The position numbers and the translations under genes are program-made. From assembly GCF_900106695.1 (NCBI RefSeq), contig NZ_FNMZ01000005.1:1-64000 (forward strand): DNA of 64,000 nucleotides. The letters run 5' to 3'. The stretch comes from Albimonas donghaensis. Lineage in GTDB: Bacteria > Pseudomonadota > Alphaproteobacteria > Rhodobacterales > Rhodobacteraceae. Shown here piece after piece: positions 1 to 7,186 of the stretch (positions are counted from its first letter, which is position 1; the number at the start of each line of letters is the position of its first letter). The notes below the pieces were generated by a model. The model was given only the letters and a program-made list of their open reading frames with translations. It searched no databases and was not told the DNA's origin.

Positions 1-84
1 CCGCCGTCCTTGTGGTACAAGACGGACCTCAGCGGCGATGTGTCCATCCCGATTTTCTATTAACTATCAATAGCATAAGGGTGT

Positions 85-174
85 TGGCGGAGAGAGTGGG
101 ATTCGAACCCACGATAGGGTCTCCCCTATACACACTTTCCAGGCGTGCGCCTTCGACCACTCGGCCACCTCTCC
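85..174 (-). tRNA. tRNA-Ser (GGA anticodon)
   Basis: Read on the minus strand the 90 nt fold as a class II tRNA: acceptor GGAGAGG pairing with TCTCTCC (one G-U), discriminator G, an encoded CCA 3' end at 87-85, a T arm with GGTTCGAATCC, an anticodon loop CTGGAAA containing GGA, and a long variable arm (GTATAGGGGAGACCCTATC region) typical of serine tRNAs. It decodes UCC/UCU. It stands alone, just beyond the 3' end of the guanidine operon and in the same orientation. Confidence 0.96.
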
Positions 175-256
175 GTGGCGCTGCATCTACCCAAGATTTT
201 CCGTCGGTTCAAGACGTCTCGGGCGATGTTTCCTCCCGACTTGACCGCGACCCGAT

Positions 257-318
257 GGCGCCCGTCTCCGGGCGGGTCGGGGGAGGGCGGGCGGGCCGCC
301 CGCCCGGAGACGGGCGCC
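257..318 (-). terminator. Perfect 20-bp inverted repeat closing the guanidine operon
   Basis: Arms at 257-276 and 299-318 are exact reverse complements (20/20) around a 22-nt G-rich spacer. It lies 29 nt past the stop codon of the His-rich protein gene, where a transcription terminator is expected. There is no clear U-run, so it could be a factor-assisted terminator or a transcript-stabilising 3' hairpin. Confidence 0.6.
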
Positions 319-347
319 GCACGCCCCCCCCCAAGCCCCGCCCAGGG

Positions 348-842
348 TCAGCTCGCCTGCAGCGCCGCCAGGAAGTCGCGCAGGTCCGTCACCCGCTTGG
401 CGTCCATCGAGACGTAGACGAAGCCCATGTTGGTGCGCTCCGAGATCATCTCGCCCGGGAACGGCAGATAGCTCAGCTCCCGCGAGCCGAAGCTGGGCGA
501 GGCGGTGCCCACCTGCCATTCCGTGGTCAGCGTCACGTCGACCAGCTTCAGGGGCGGGCCCCCGGCCGGGTCCTCGATCTCCAGCGGCACGCCCGCGATG
601 CGGAGATAGGCGGCCTTGTCCTTCGCCTCCCGGAAGCCGTCGATGAACTGGGCGCCGAGGATGCGCAGCTCATCGGCATGGTCCTGCGGAAGCATGTGGG
701 AATGCAGGTGGCCGCCATGGGCGGCGTGGTTGTGGCCCTCGCCATGGGAATGGCCATGCCCGTGCCCGTGGTCATGGCCGTGCCCGTGGTCATGCCCGTG
801 GCCGTGGCCCTGCGAGGACGCGTGTGGGTGATCATGCGCCAT
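348..842 (-). CDS. Histidine-rich protein of the guanidine operon, candidate nickel-handling protein
   Basis: The product has 164 residues. Residues 3-55 hold 21 histidines, mostly as HGHGHDHG-type repeats, a composition known from nickel-storing chaperones such as UreE tails, HypB and SlyD. Residues 56-164 form an ordinary acidic, globular-looking domain that I do not recognise; it is not a HypA, HypB or UreE sequence by eye. No signal peptide is visible, so a cytoplasmic location is likely. The ATG at 842 is preferred over upstream starts because GAAGGG sits 8 nt before it, inside the last codons of the ureohydrolase gene, only 4 nt upstream, implying translational coupling. Guanidine hydrolases of the ureohydrolase fold are nickel enzymes, and cyanobacterial ones need HypA/HypB-like helpers that are absent here. 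A nickel delivery or storage role is therefore my inference, not shown. Confidence 0.9.
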   Translation of the reverse strand: MAHDHPHASSQGHGHGHDHGHGHDHGHGHGHSHGEGHNHAAHGGHLHSHMLPQDHADELRILGAQFIDGFREAKDKAAYLRIAGVPLEIEDPAGGPPLKLVDVTLTTEWQVGTASPSFGSRELSYLPFPGEMISERTNMGFVYVSMDAKRVTDLRDFLAALQAS

Positions 843-846
843 CGGC

Positions 847-2115
847 TCAACCCTTCGACGGCCGGCCCCAGCGCCGGCCATGCGTCGCCTCGGACCAGTC
901 GCCATGGGGCAGGCTCACCGGCTTGTCGATATGGCGCTTGTGAGCGCCCATCTTGCCCGCCGCCACCATGCTTCCCAGCACGTCCACGATCACCCGCGTG
1001 CCCATCAACGCGGTGATGTCGGAGGTGTCGTAGGGCGGCGAGACCTCGACCAGCTCCATCCCGCACAGCCCCTCGGCCGCGACCTTGGAGGCCAGCGCCA
1101 GCGCCTCGCGCGGGAGGAAGCCGCCGGGCTCCGGCCAGCCGGTGCCGGGGACGAAGCCGCAGTCGATGCTGTCGATGTCGAAGGACATGTAGACCATATC
1201 GACCCCGTCCCAGGCCATCTCCAGCGCCATCTCGGCGGTCCTGTCGACGCCCATCCTCTCCATGTCCGACATGGTGATGATGTTGGTCTCGCGTTCGCGC
1301 GCCACCTTCACCGCCTCACGCGGGACCTGCCAGCCGCCGATGCCGACCTGCACCAGGTTCTTGGCCGGCACGTTGGGCATGTTGGTGGCGTGGAACCAGG
1401 GCGTGGTGTGCATCCGCTCGTCCAGGTCCTTCTCCTGGATGTCGGCATGGCGGTCGAAATGCACGATGCCGATCTTCTTGGAGGTGACGTCCGCGATCCC
1501 CTTCACGCAGGGATAGCCGATGGAGTGATCCCCCCCGATCATGATCGGGAACGAGCCCGAGGACGCCACATGGGACACGGCGCGCGAGATCTGGTCGAAG
1601 CTCTTCTCCAGGTTCGCGGGGATGGTGAACACGTCGCCCGCGTCGCAGAGCGTCATCTGCTCGCGCAGGTCGATGGCCATCTCGTAGTTGTAGGGCGTGT
1701 AGAGCGCCGAGATCTTGCGCACGCCCTGAGGCCCGAACCGGGTGCCGGGCCGGTAGGTGGTGCCCCCGTCGAAGGGGATGCCGAGCACCGTGGCGTCGTA
1801 ATGGCCGACCTCGGTCACGTCCTCGCAATAGGGGGCCTTCAGGAAGGTGTTGATGCCGGCGTAATGCGGCAGCTCCCCGCGGGCGAAGGTGGGGATGGAG
1901 CGGTCCTCGATGGAATCGGCGCCCGTCAGGCCCATGCGCAGGGCCCAGGCCTTCTCCTTCTCCCACTCGTCGCCGGGAATGTCGGCCTCGGCCCGCATCG
2001 CCTTCCAGCCCAGCAGCTTGGAGAGGTCGGGGTGATGGGCGCGGACGCGGCCCGGGGCCCAGGGGGCGCGGGCGGCGGCGGGGGCGCGGCGGCGCGGCTC
2101 AGCTTGCGGGAACAT
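847..2115 (-). CDS. gdmH: Ureohydrolase-family enzyme, probable guanidine hydrolase (usually annotated agmatinase)
   Basis: The protein has 422 residues and belongs to the arginase/agmatinase fold. All dinuclear metal ligands are visible: MIGGDHS, HFDRHADIQ and SFDIDSIDCG. The Ala of the usual HxDAHxD agmatinase motif is Arg here. A long N-terminal extension of about 100 residues precedes the catalytic core, and a GTGWPEPGG loop replaces the common agmatinase GTGTPE form; both features recall the guanidine hydrolase (Sll1077) group. That group is nickel-dependent and splits guanidine to urea and ammonia. The gene overlaps the ABC ATPase gene by 17 bp, follows a guanidine-I riboswitch and is followed by a His-rich protein. 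The ATG at 2115 has GAGAGG upstream; the reading frame stays open further but only antisense to the ATPase. Agmatinase or guanidinobutyrase activity cannot be excluded from sequence alone. Confidence 0.85.
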   Translation of the reverse strand: MFPQAEPRRRAPAAARAPWAPGRVRAHHPDLSKLLGWKAMRAEADIPGDEWEKEKAWALRMGLTGADSIEDRSIPTFARGELPHYAGINTFLKAPYCEDVTEVGHYDATVLGIPFDGGTTYRPGTRFGPQGVRKISALYTPYNYEMAIDLREQMTLCDAGDVFTIPANLEKSFDQISRAVSHVASSGSFPIMIGGDHSIGYPCVKGIADVTSKKIGIVHFDRHADIQEKDLDERMHTTPWFHATNMPNVPAKNLVQVGIGGWQVPREAVKVARERETNIITMSDMERMGVDRTAEMALEMAWDGVDMVYMSFDIDSIDCGFVPGTGWPEPGGFLPREALALASKVAAEGLCGMELVEVSPPYDTSDITALMGTRVIVDVLGSMVAAGKMGAHKRHIDKPVSLPHGDWSEATHGRRWGRPSKG

Positions 2116-2902
2116 GGTCGTCCTCTCGTTGCGGTTCGTGCAGGGCGCGCGCGGCCGCGGCGGCCGCCTGGAAGGGGACGCCCCCGTTCCGCGCGTCGAA
2201 ATCATAGGTGATCGTGGCGCCGTAGGCTTCCGGTTCGATCGGATCCCAGCGCGGCTTGTCGAAGACCAGCACCCGGTCGCCCAGCTTGAAGGCCTCTTCA
2301 AGGTCGTGGCTGACCATGAACACGGTCATGCCGGTTTCGGCCCGCAGCTCCTGCAGGAACACATGCATGGACAGCCGCGTGCCCGGGTCGAGCGCCCCGA
2401 AGGGCTCGTCCAGCAGCAGCACCCGCGGCCGCCCGGCCAGCGCCTGGGCGATGGCGAGCCGCTGCTGCATCCCCCCCGACAGGGCCGCCGGATACTGGTC
2501 GGCCACATGGGCGAGGCCCACGCGACCCAGCACCTCGTCGGCGCGGGCCGCGGCCTCGCGCCGTCTGGCGCCGAAAAAGCGCGGGATCACGCCGGCCCCG
2601 CCGAATTCCTCGGCGGCGATCAGATTGCCCCGCACCGTCATGTGCGGGAACACCGAATAGCGCTGGAAGACCACGCCGCGGTCGCGGTCGGGCTCCTGCG
2701 CCGGCGGGGCGCCGGCGATGGAGATGGTCCCGCGCGTCGGCCGCTCCTGCGCCAGCAGCAGGCGGAGGAAAGTGGACTTGCCGCAGCCCGAGGCGCCGAC
2801 GATGGAGACGAACTCGCCCTCCTCGACGTCGAGGCTCACCCGCTCCAGGATCGGGCGGGGGCCGTAGGACTGGAAGATGTCGCGGACGGATACGAAGCTC
2901 AT
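2099..2902 (-). CDS. Guanidine/urea-carboxylase-region ABC transporter, ATPase
   Basis: This is a 267-residue ABC ATPase of the nitrate/taurine (SsuB/TauB) class. Walker A is GASGCGKST near residue 36, the Q-loop region reads VVFQRYSVFP, the signature is LSGGMQQR and Walker B is RVLLLDEPFGALD, followed by the switch His in VSHDLEEA. It energises the permease encoded 10 nt upstream and is the third gene of the operon. Its 3' end overlaps the ureohydrolase start by 17 bp, so the enzyme and transporter are made together. The C-terminal tail after residue 210 is longer than in minimal ATPases, ending with an Ala-rich stretch. Confidence 0.95.
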   Translation of the reverse strand: MSFVSVRDIFQSYGPRPILERVSLDVEEGEFVSIVGASGCGKSTFLRLLLAQERPTRGTISIAGAPPAQEPDRDRGVVFQRYSVFPHMTVRGNLIAAEEFGGAGVIPRFFGARRREAAARADEVLGRVGLAHVADQYPAALSGGMQQRLAIAQALAGRPRVLLLDEPFGALDPGTRLSMHVFLQELRAETGMTVFMVSHDLEEAFKLGDRVLVFDKPRWDPIEPEAYGATITYDFDARNGGVPFQAAAAAARALHEPQREDDHVPAS

Positions 2903-2912
2903 GCGCGCCTCC

Positions 2913-3725
2913 TCACGTCGCGGGGCCGGACCAGGGGAAGGCGCGCCGGTGAAGGCTGCGCAGCCCGAGATCCATCAGGAAAGCCAGCAGGGTGATCCAG
3001 ACCACGTAAGGTATGATCACGTCCATCGCGAAATAGCGGCGCACCAGGAAGATGCGGTAGCCCAGCCCCTCGGTCGACGCGATGGCCTCCGCCGCGATCA
3101 GGAACAGCCAGGCCGGGCCCAGCGCCAGCCGCAGCGCCCCGATCAGCCGGGGCAGCACCTGCGGCAGCGCCACGCGGGTCAGGATGGTCCAGGTGGAGGC
3201 GCCCAGCGTCTGCGCCTTGACCAGCATCTCCTCGGGGATCTCGGCGGTGCGCTGTGCGATGTCGCGGATCAGCACCGGCGCGATGCCGATGACGATCAGC
3301 GCGACCTTGGAAAGCTCCCCCAGCCCGAAGACGATGAACAGGATCGGCAGGATCGCCAGCGGCGGGATCAGCGAGATCACCGACACGAACGGCGCCGCCC
3401 CCGCCCGCACCCCGGGCAGCAGCCCGATCAGCAGCCCGAAGCCCAGCCCCAGCCCGGCCGAGATCGCCGCGCCTTCGGCCAGCCGGGTCAGGCTGGCGGC
3501 GGTGTCGAGCCACAGCAGGATGTCGCCGGAGCGCCGGTCCGGCACGGTGGCGAGGTTCACCGCCGTCTCCAGGATCCGGGCGGGGGCCGGCAGCAGCTTG
3601 TCGGCCGGGTTCTCCGCCCGCCGCAGGTCGGAGGCGACCGCATAGGCGATCAGCGCCAGCACGAAGGGCAAGGCGGCCAGCGCGACGGCGGCGAGCCGCC
3701 CGGGACGTCGGTTGATCCAGCGCAT
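2913..3725 (-). CDS. Guanidine/urea-carboxylase-region ABC transporter, permease
   Basis: The 270-residue product is a six-helix inner-membrane permease of the SsuC/TauC class. Hydrophobic segments start at about residue 13 and recur through residue 255; the cytoplasmic EAA-type loop is at about residues 155-185 (AQTLGASTWTILTRVALPQVLP). It pairs with the ATPase encoded 10 nt downstream and the substrate-binding protein encoded 74 nt upstream. Between it and the binding-protein gene lies a GC-rich stem-loop. An N-terminal basic patch (RWINRRPGR) fits the positive-inside rule. Confidence 0.95.
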   Translation of the reverse strand: MRWINRRPGRLAAVALAALPFVLALIAYAVASDLRRAENPADKLLPAPARILETAVNLATVPDRRSGDILLWLDTAASLTRLAEGAAISAGLGLGFGLLIGLLPGVRAGAAPFVSVISLIPPLAILPILFIVFGLGELSKVALIVIGIAPVLIRDIAQRTAEIPEEMLVKAQTLGASTWTILTRVALPQVLPRLIGALRLALGPAWLFLIAAEAIASTEGLGYRIFLVRRYFAMDVIIPYVVWITLLAFLMDLGLRSLHRRAFPWSGPAT

Positions 3726-3751
3726 GAAGGCTCCGCTCCGGGGGATGGAGA

Positions 3752-3778
3752 CGCGGGCGGGGACGCCCCCCGCCCGCG
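3752..3778 (-). other. Stem-loop between binding-protein and permease genes
   Basis: An 11-bp perfect stem (3752-3762 with 3768-3778) around a 5-nt loop sits in the 74-nt gap between the ABC binding-protein stop and the permease start. Such hairpins commonly protect or partly terminate the upstream message so that more binding protein than permease is made. Confidence 0.55.
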
Positions 3779-3799
3779 CCGGACGTCGAAGGGCCGGGG

Positions 3800-4888
3800 T
3801 CAGAGCGCCCCGTCGGCCGCCATCTTCATGTACTCGGAGGTGTAGCGGAACTTCACGTTGGCCGGATCGCCGGTGACGGTCCCGCCGGGATATTCCACGC
3901 CCACATAGTCCGCCGAGGGCGCGCCGGTCCCGAGAATGCCCTTGTCGAACAGGAACTCGGCGACCTCGGACATGGTCTCGGGCAGCGCCTCGGACACGGT
4001 GAACTCCACCGCCCTGGCGGGGTCGTAGAACATCGCGGTGGAGGCGAGCTGCGCGTCATAGCCCGCCAGATCGGTGCCCGAGGCCTCGCCCATTTCAAGC
4101 CGCGCCGCGCGCCCCTCCTCGGTGTCGGAGGACATCAGGGCCATGGTCTCGTACCAGGCGCCGGTCAGGGCCTTTCCGAAGGCGGGATTGGCCTCCAGCA
4201 CCTCGGTGTTGACCACCATCAGGTCGATGATCTCGCCGGCGATGTCGGAGCTGTCGGCGACCTTGGTCAGCCCCCCCATCTCCATGATCGAGGAGACCAG
4301 CGGGTTCCACGTCACCACCGCCTGCACGTCGTCGGTCTGCCAGGCGGCGACCATGTCGGCGTCCGAGGTGTTGATGACGGCCGAAAGATCCCGCTCCGCC
4401 AGCCCCGCGTCCTCCAGAGCCCGCGCCAGCAGGTAGTGGGAGACCGAAAGCTCCACCAGGTTGACCGGCATGTCCTTGAGATCGGCGACGGTCTTGCCCT
4501 CGCCCTTCACCAGGATGGCGTCGTTGCCGTTGGAATAGTCGCCCACGATCAGCGCGGTGGTGTCGACGCCCCCGCCCGAGGGGATGGACAGCGTGTCCAT
4601 GTTGGTGGCGGACACGCCGTCGAAGGCGCCGGCCGTGTACTGGTTGATGGACTCGATATAGTCGTTGATCTGCACGATCTCGACGGTGATGCCGTATTTC
4701 TCGGCCCATTTGTCCATGATGCCGCTGTCGGACATGTAGCCCCACGGCATCCAGCCGACATAGATGGACCAGGCCACCCTGAAGTCGGTCTTCTCCTGCG
4801 CCTGGCCCGCGGCGGGCCCGAGCAGGGAGGCGGCGGCGAAGGCGGCGGCCGCCGCGATTGCGGTCAGCGGTCGGTTCGGTCGGGTCAT
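3800..4888 (-). CDS. Guanidine ABC transporter substrate-binding protein (urea-carboxylase-region family)
   Basis: The 362-residue protein begins with a Sec signal peptide (basic MTRPNRP, Ala-rich core, cleavage near GQAQ-EK at about residue 30) and so acts in the periplasm. The mature sequence, with WSIYVGWMPWGYM, QINDYIESINQYTAGAFDG, IVGDYSNGNDAI and LVELSVSHYLLARAL, matches the periplasmic binding protein found next to urea carboxylase genes, a family now linked to guanidine uptake. It is the first gene of the operon, directly behind the guanidine-I riboswitch. The ATG at 4888 has GGAGGG 9 nt upstream and is followed by the signal peptide; a longer open frame upstream runs through the riboswitch and is not credible. 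Confidence 0.93.
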   Translation of the reverse strand: MTRPNRPLTAIAAAAAFAAASLLGPAAGQAQEKTDFRVAWSIYVGWMPWGYMSDSGIMDKWAEKYGITVEIVQINDYIESINQYTAGAFDGVSATNMDTLSIPSGGGVDTTALIVGDYSNGNDAILVKGEGKTVADLKDMPVNLVELSVSHYLLARALEDAGLAERDLSAVINTSDADMVAAWQTDDVQAVVTWNPLVSSIMEMGGLTKVADSSDIAGEIIDLMVVNTEVLEANPAFGKALTGAWYETMALMSSDTEEGRAARLEMGEASGTDLAGYDAQLASTAMFYDPARAVEFTVSEALPETMSEVAEFLFDKGILGTGAPSADYVGVEYPGGTVTGDPANVKFRYTSEYMKMAADGAL

Positions 4889-4907
4889 CGCAAGGGTCCC
4901 TCCGGCA

Positions 4908-4951
4908 GGTCCCGTCCAAGGAGGCTGCGGCCTGCAGGCGCGGACGGAACC
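4908..4951 (-). other. Stem-loop between riboswitch aptamer and ribosome binding site
   Basis: GGTTCCGTCC (4951-4942) pairs over 10 bp, with one G-U, with GGACGGGACC (4917-4908); the loop contains a further GCCTGCAGGC palindrome. It lies between the guanidine-I aptamer and the GGAGGG ribosome site at 4903-4898. It lacks a U-run, so it is a candidate expression platform acting on translation or Rho rather than a classic terminator. Confidence 0.5.
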
Positions 4952-4975
4952 ATTCGCGCTTGCGGACCGTCGCAG

Positions 4976-5098
4976 TGGCCTCCCGGGCTTTTCTCCCGCC
5001 GTGTATCCCATGGGCTGCGGCTCACGGGACGACGCCTCTCGGACCAGCGCCGCGTCTCCCGCCGGGGGAAAGCGCGGCCGGAACCCTAGGCGTCCTGC
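4976..5098 (-). promoter_or_regulatory. Guanidine-I riboswitch (ykkC class)
   Basis: Read on the minus strand, the leader carries the three conserved blocks of the guanidine-I aptamer in order: CTAGGGTTCCG (5089-5079), CTGGTCCGAGAGG (about 5045-5036) and ACACGGCGGGAGAAAAGCC ending near 4981 with GCCCGGGAGG. The variable arm between the first two blocks is long and GC-rich. It senses free guanidinium and normally turns on expression of export or degradation genes. It sits about 90 nt upstream of the binding-protein start and leads the whole five-gene operon. Confidence 0.96.
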
Positions 5099-5111
5099 GC
5101 GGGAGGAGCCA

Positions 5112-5127
5112 TGCATGCGACGTGCCA
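5112..5127 (-). promoter_or_regulatory. Candidate sigma-54 (RpoN) -24/-12 promoter of the guanidine operon
   Basis: The minus strand reads TGGCACGTCGCATGCA, which matches the -24/-12 consensus TGGCACGN4TTGCW at every fixed position but one. The GG and GC cores have the required 10-nt separation. The implied start is near 5101, immediately ahead of the riboswitch aptamer, which begins about 5098. RpoN promoters are typical of nitrogen-limitation genes, which suits a guanidine nitrogen-scavenging operon. No NtrC site was identified. Confidence 0.7.
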
Positions 5128-5296
5128 GCAGGGGAAAGCGGGGCGCGGCGGGGCGGATCGGGGGCGCGGAAACCGGGGCGACGCCCATGTTTCGATCAAT
5201 CCTCGACTTCTCGCCCTGGAATTAGGCGCCGAGATGCCCGGTGACGCAGCGGCGCGGGGCGCCCGGGCCTGCCGGGTTCAGGGGCCCGCCCGGATT

Positions 5297-6991
5297 TCAG
5301 GCGCCGCCCCCGGCCGCGGCGAAGAACGCCTCCAGCCCATCCACCACGATCCCGTCGGGGCGCGCGCCAAGGTCCGGCGACCAGCGCCCGCCCCCCCTGC
5401 CCGGCGTGTTCCAGACCGAGGCCGGGTCGCAGACCAGCGCCCCGATCACCGCCTCGGCCATCAGCGCCGAGCCGAGCGGCCCCAGCCGCGCGCCCCGGCC
5501 CAGCGTCTCGGCCTCGCGCAGCACGTAGAAGAACAGGGGCGTGCGCTCGGCCAGACCGTCGCGCAGGGCCTGGCCGGTATGGCCGCCGCACAGCGCCTCG
5601 GAGGTCAGGGGCCGGACCAGCCCGCTATAGGTCCGCGCGAACCCCGCAAGGCAGTCCTGCGCCGAGGGCAGGTTCAGCGCCCGCCCGCGGCGCAGGGTGC
5701 GCAGGGCACGGGCGGCCTGGGCCTGGGCGAAATCCGGCTCGGGCGCGAGCCGGGTGTCGAGCGCCACCGCGTCGGGCCCCGACGCCGCTCCGTCCATCCA
5801 GAGCGACCAGTCCACGGCCCGGTCCGCCGGCAGGCGCCCGCCCTCCAGCCAGGCCCCGCCGCTGCGGCGCAGCAGCTCGGCCGGCGCGCGCATCCGCGCG
5901 GGGTTGAGGTCGTAGCGGGCGCGCTCCAGGCTGCGGAAATGCCAGGCGGCGGCGCACCAGGCCTCCAGCGGCGCCGGCAGCGGCGCGTCCGGACGGCCCA
6001 GACACAGCCCGGCGCCCAGTCCCTGACGTTCTCGCCGGCGGCGCATGACCATGCGCCGGAACACCGGGGCCCCGGCCCGCCGCACCCGGTCCAGCACCGC
6101 CGGATCGCAGATCCGCGGCAGCCAGGCGTTCAGCGCCAGCCATTGCGCATGCAGCACGGTCAGCCGCCGGGCGCGGTCGAACAGCTGCTCGGGCGGGCAG
6201 CCGCCGGCGTCGACCAGCCACTCCACGACCCGGTTGTGAAAGCGGATCAGCGCCACATGCATCTGCGAGACGGCGAGGTCGGCGTCGTTGCGCCGGTCGC
6301 CGATCAGCGCCGCCGAGCCCGTGGCGCCCCCGGCGCGCCCCGCCCGGCCCGACACGCGCGCCATGCGCGGCAGATCGGCGCCCGGATGAGAGGCGTGCGC
6401 CTGCGCCAACCGGTCGAGCCGCAGCCGCGCCTCGGCGCCCGGCTCGCGCATCAGCCGCGCCAGATGCTCCGCATCGGGGCCCGGGGAGGCGTCGGGTTCG
6501 TAGACGCTGGCGAGCCGGAACCGCCCGTCGCGCAGATTGACCAGCGCGGCCTCGGTGCCCCGGGCGCTGCGCGGCGCGTCGGGGTCGCGCAGGCCGCGCG
6601 GGGCCAGATCCGCCAGCGCGCAGATATCATGGGCGACGATGCGGGCGAAAACGGCCCAGACCGGCCCCGGCGCGTCGGCGGTCGGGGCGCCGGCGCCGGG
6701 CATGTCCGGATCGGCCATCGCCGCGGCCAGGGCCGAAAGCCGGCGGTCGTCGTCGGCGCGGGGGCGGGCCGCGGCGGCGCCGGCAGGGAACAGGTAGCCG
6801 TAGCCGGCGCCCTCGCGCGACGCGCGCGCCACGGCGCGGGGATCGTCGGAGGCGGCCAGCCAGGTCTCGCCGCTCGCCGGCCTGCGCGGGGCGCGGCGTT
6901 CGACATCAAGTCCCTGCTCGATCCAGGCCCGCCCGGTCGCGAAAATCACCCGCTCCTCCGATCCGACGCCCGGTCGGCGCCCGCATTCCAC
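5297..6991 (-). CDS. Animal-type haem peroxidase family protein
   Basis: The 564-residue protein belongs to the peroxidase-cyclooxygenase (animal haem peroxidase) superfamily. The distal-His segment reads VFARIVAHDICALAD (about residue 155), and the signature RNDADLAVSQMHVALIRFHNRVVEWL follows, with WLALNAWLPRI after it. These match bacterial peroxinectin/peroxicin-type proteins, which oxidise halides or phenols. No signal peptide is evident, whereas many relatives are exported. The start is GTG at 6991; no ATG occurs until about residue 90, so this start is likely. The gene follows a BTAD-type regulator gene on the same strand, with a palindrome in the 196-nt gap. Two loops rich in Ala, Gly and Pro make alignment of the N-terminus uncertain. 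Confidence 0.85.
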   Translation of the reverse strand: MECGRRPGVGSEERVIFATGRAWIEQGLDVERRAPRRPASGETWLAASDDPRAVARASREGAGYGYLFPAGAAAARPRADDDRRLSALAAAMADPDMPGAGAPTADAPGPVWAVFARIVAHDICALADLAPRGLRDPDAPRSARGTEAALVNLRDGRFRLASVYEPDASPGPDAEHLARLMREPGAEARLRLDRLAQAHASHPGADLPRMARVSGRAGRAGGATGSAALIGDRRNDADLAVSQMHVALIRFHNRVVEWLVDAGGCPPEQLFDRARRLTVLHAQWLALNAWLPRICDPAVLDRVRRAGAPVFRRMVMRRRRERQGLGAGLCLGRPDAPLPAPLEAWCAAAWHFRSLERARYDLNPARMRAPAELLRRSGGAWLEGGRLPADRAVDWSLWMDGAASGPDAVALDTRLAPEPDFAQAQAARALRTLRRGRALNLPSAQDCLAGFARTYSGLVRPLTSEALCGGHTGQALRDGLAERTPLFFYVLREAETLGRGARLGPLGSALMAEAVIGALVCDPASVWNTPGRGGGRWSPDLGARPDGIVVDGLEAFFAAAGGGA

Positions 6992-7059
6992 GGCGCATCG
7001 CGTTCGTTCCGCACGCGCCCCATGAATGAATGCTAGATTAAGCGTCGCGAAATCATCGT

Positions 7060-7077
7060 GAATCCCGGGCGGGATTC
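7060..7077. promoter_or_regulatory. Palindromic candidate operator upstream of the peroxidase gene
   Basis: GAATCCCG-GG-CGGGATTC is a perfect 8-bp inverted repeat 69 nt upstream of the peroxidase GTG start. It lies in a stretch clearly richer in A and T than the flanking genes, as expected of a promoter. A second, degenerate pair of similar half sites follows at about 7081-7106. The neighbouring BTAD regulator is the natural candidate to bind here, but this is inference. Confidence 0.45.
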
Positions 7078-7186
7078 TAAGGAACCCTGTGAATTTCTAG
7101 GGATTTCGAGAGTGGCGGGACCAGTTCCCCGTTTCGGATCTCCATATGAACGCGAAGATCGCCGCGTTCGTCCCCGGCCGCCGCCA

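Noticed and set aside
12-1016. Long open frame covering the tRNA and the His-rich gene on the opposite strand
   Set aside because: It runs through a tRNA and antisense to a real gene; its Arg/Pro/Ala-rich sequence has no family resemblance. Many such frames in this window come from the high GC content.
4889-5188. N-terminal extension of the guanidine-binding protein
   Set aside because: The frame is open upstream to 5188 but passes through the riboswitch; the signal peptide starts at 4888 with a good ribosome site.
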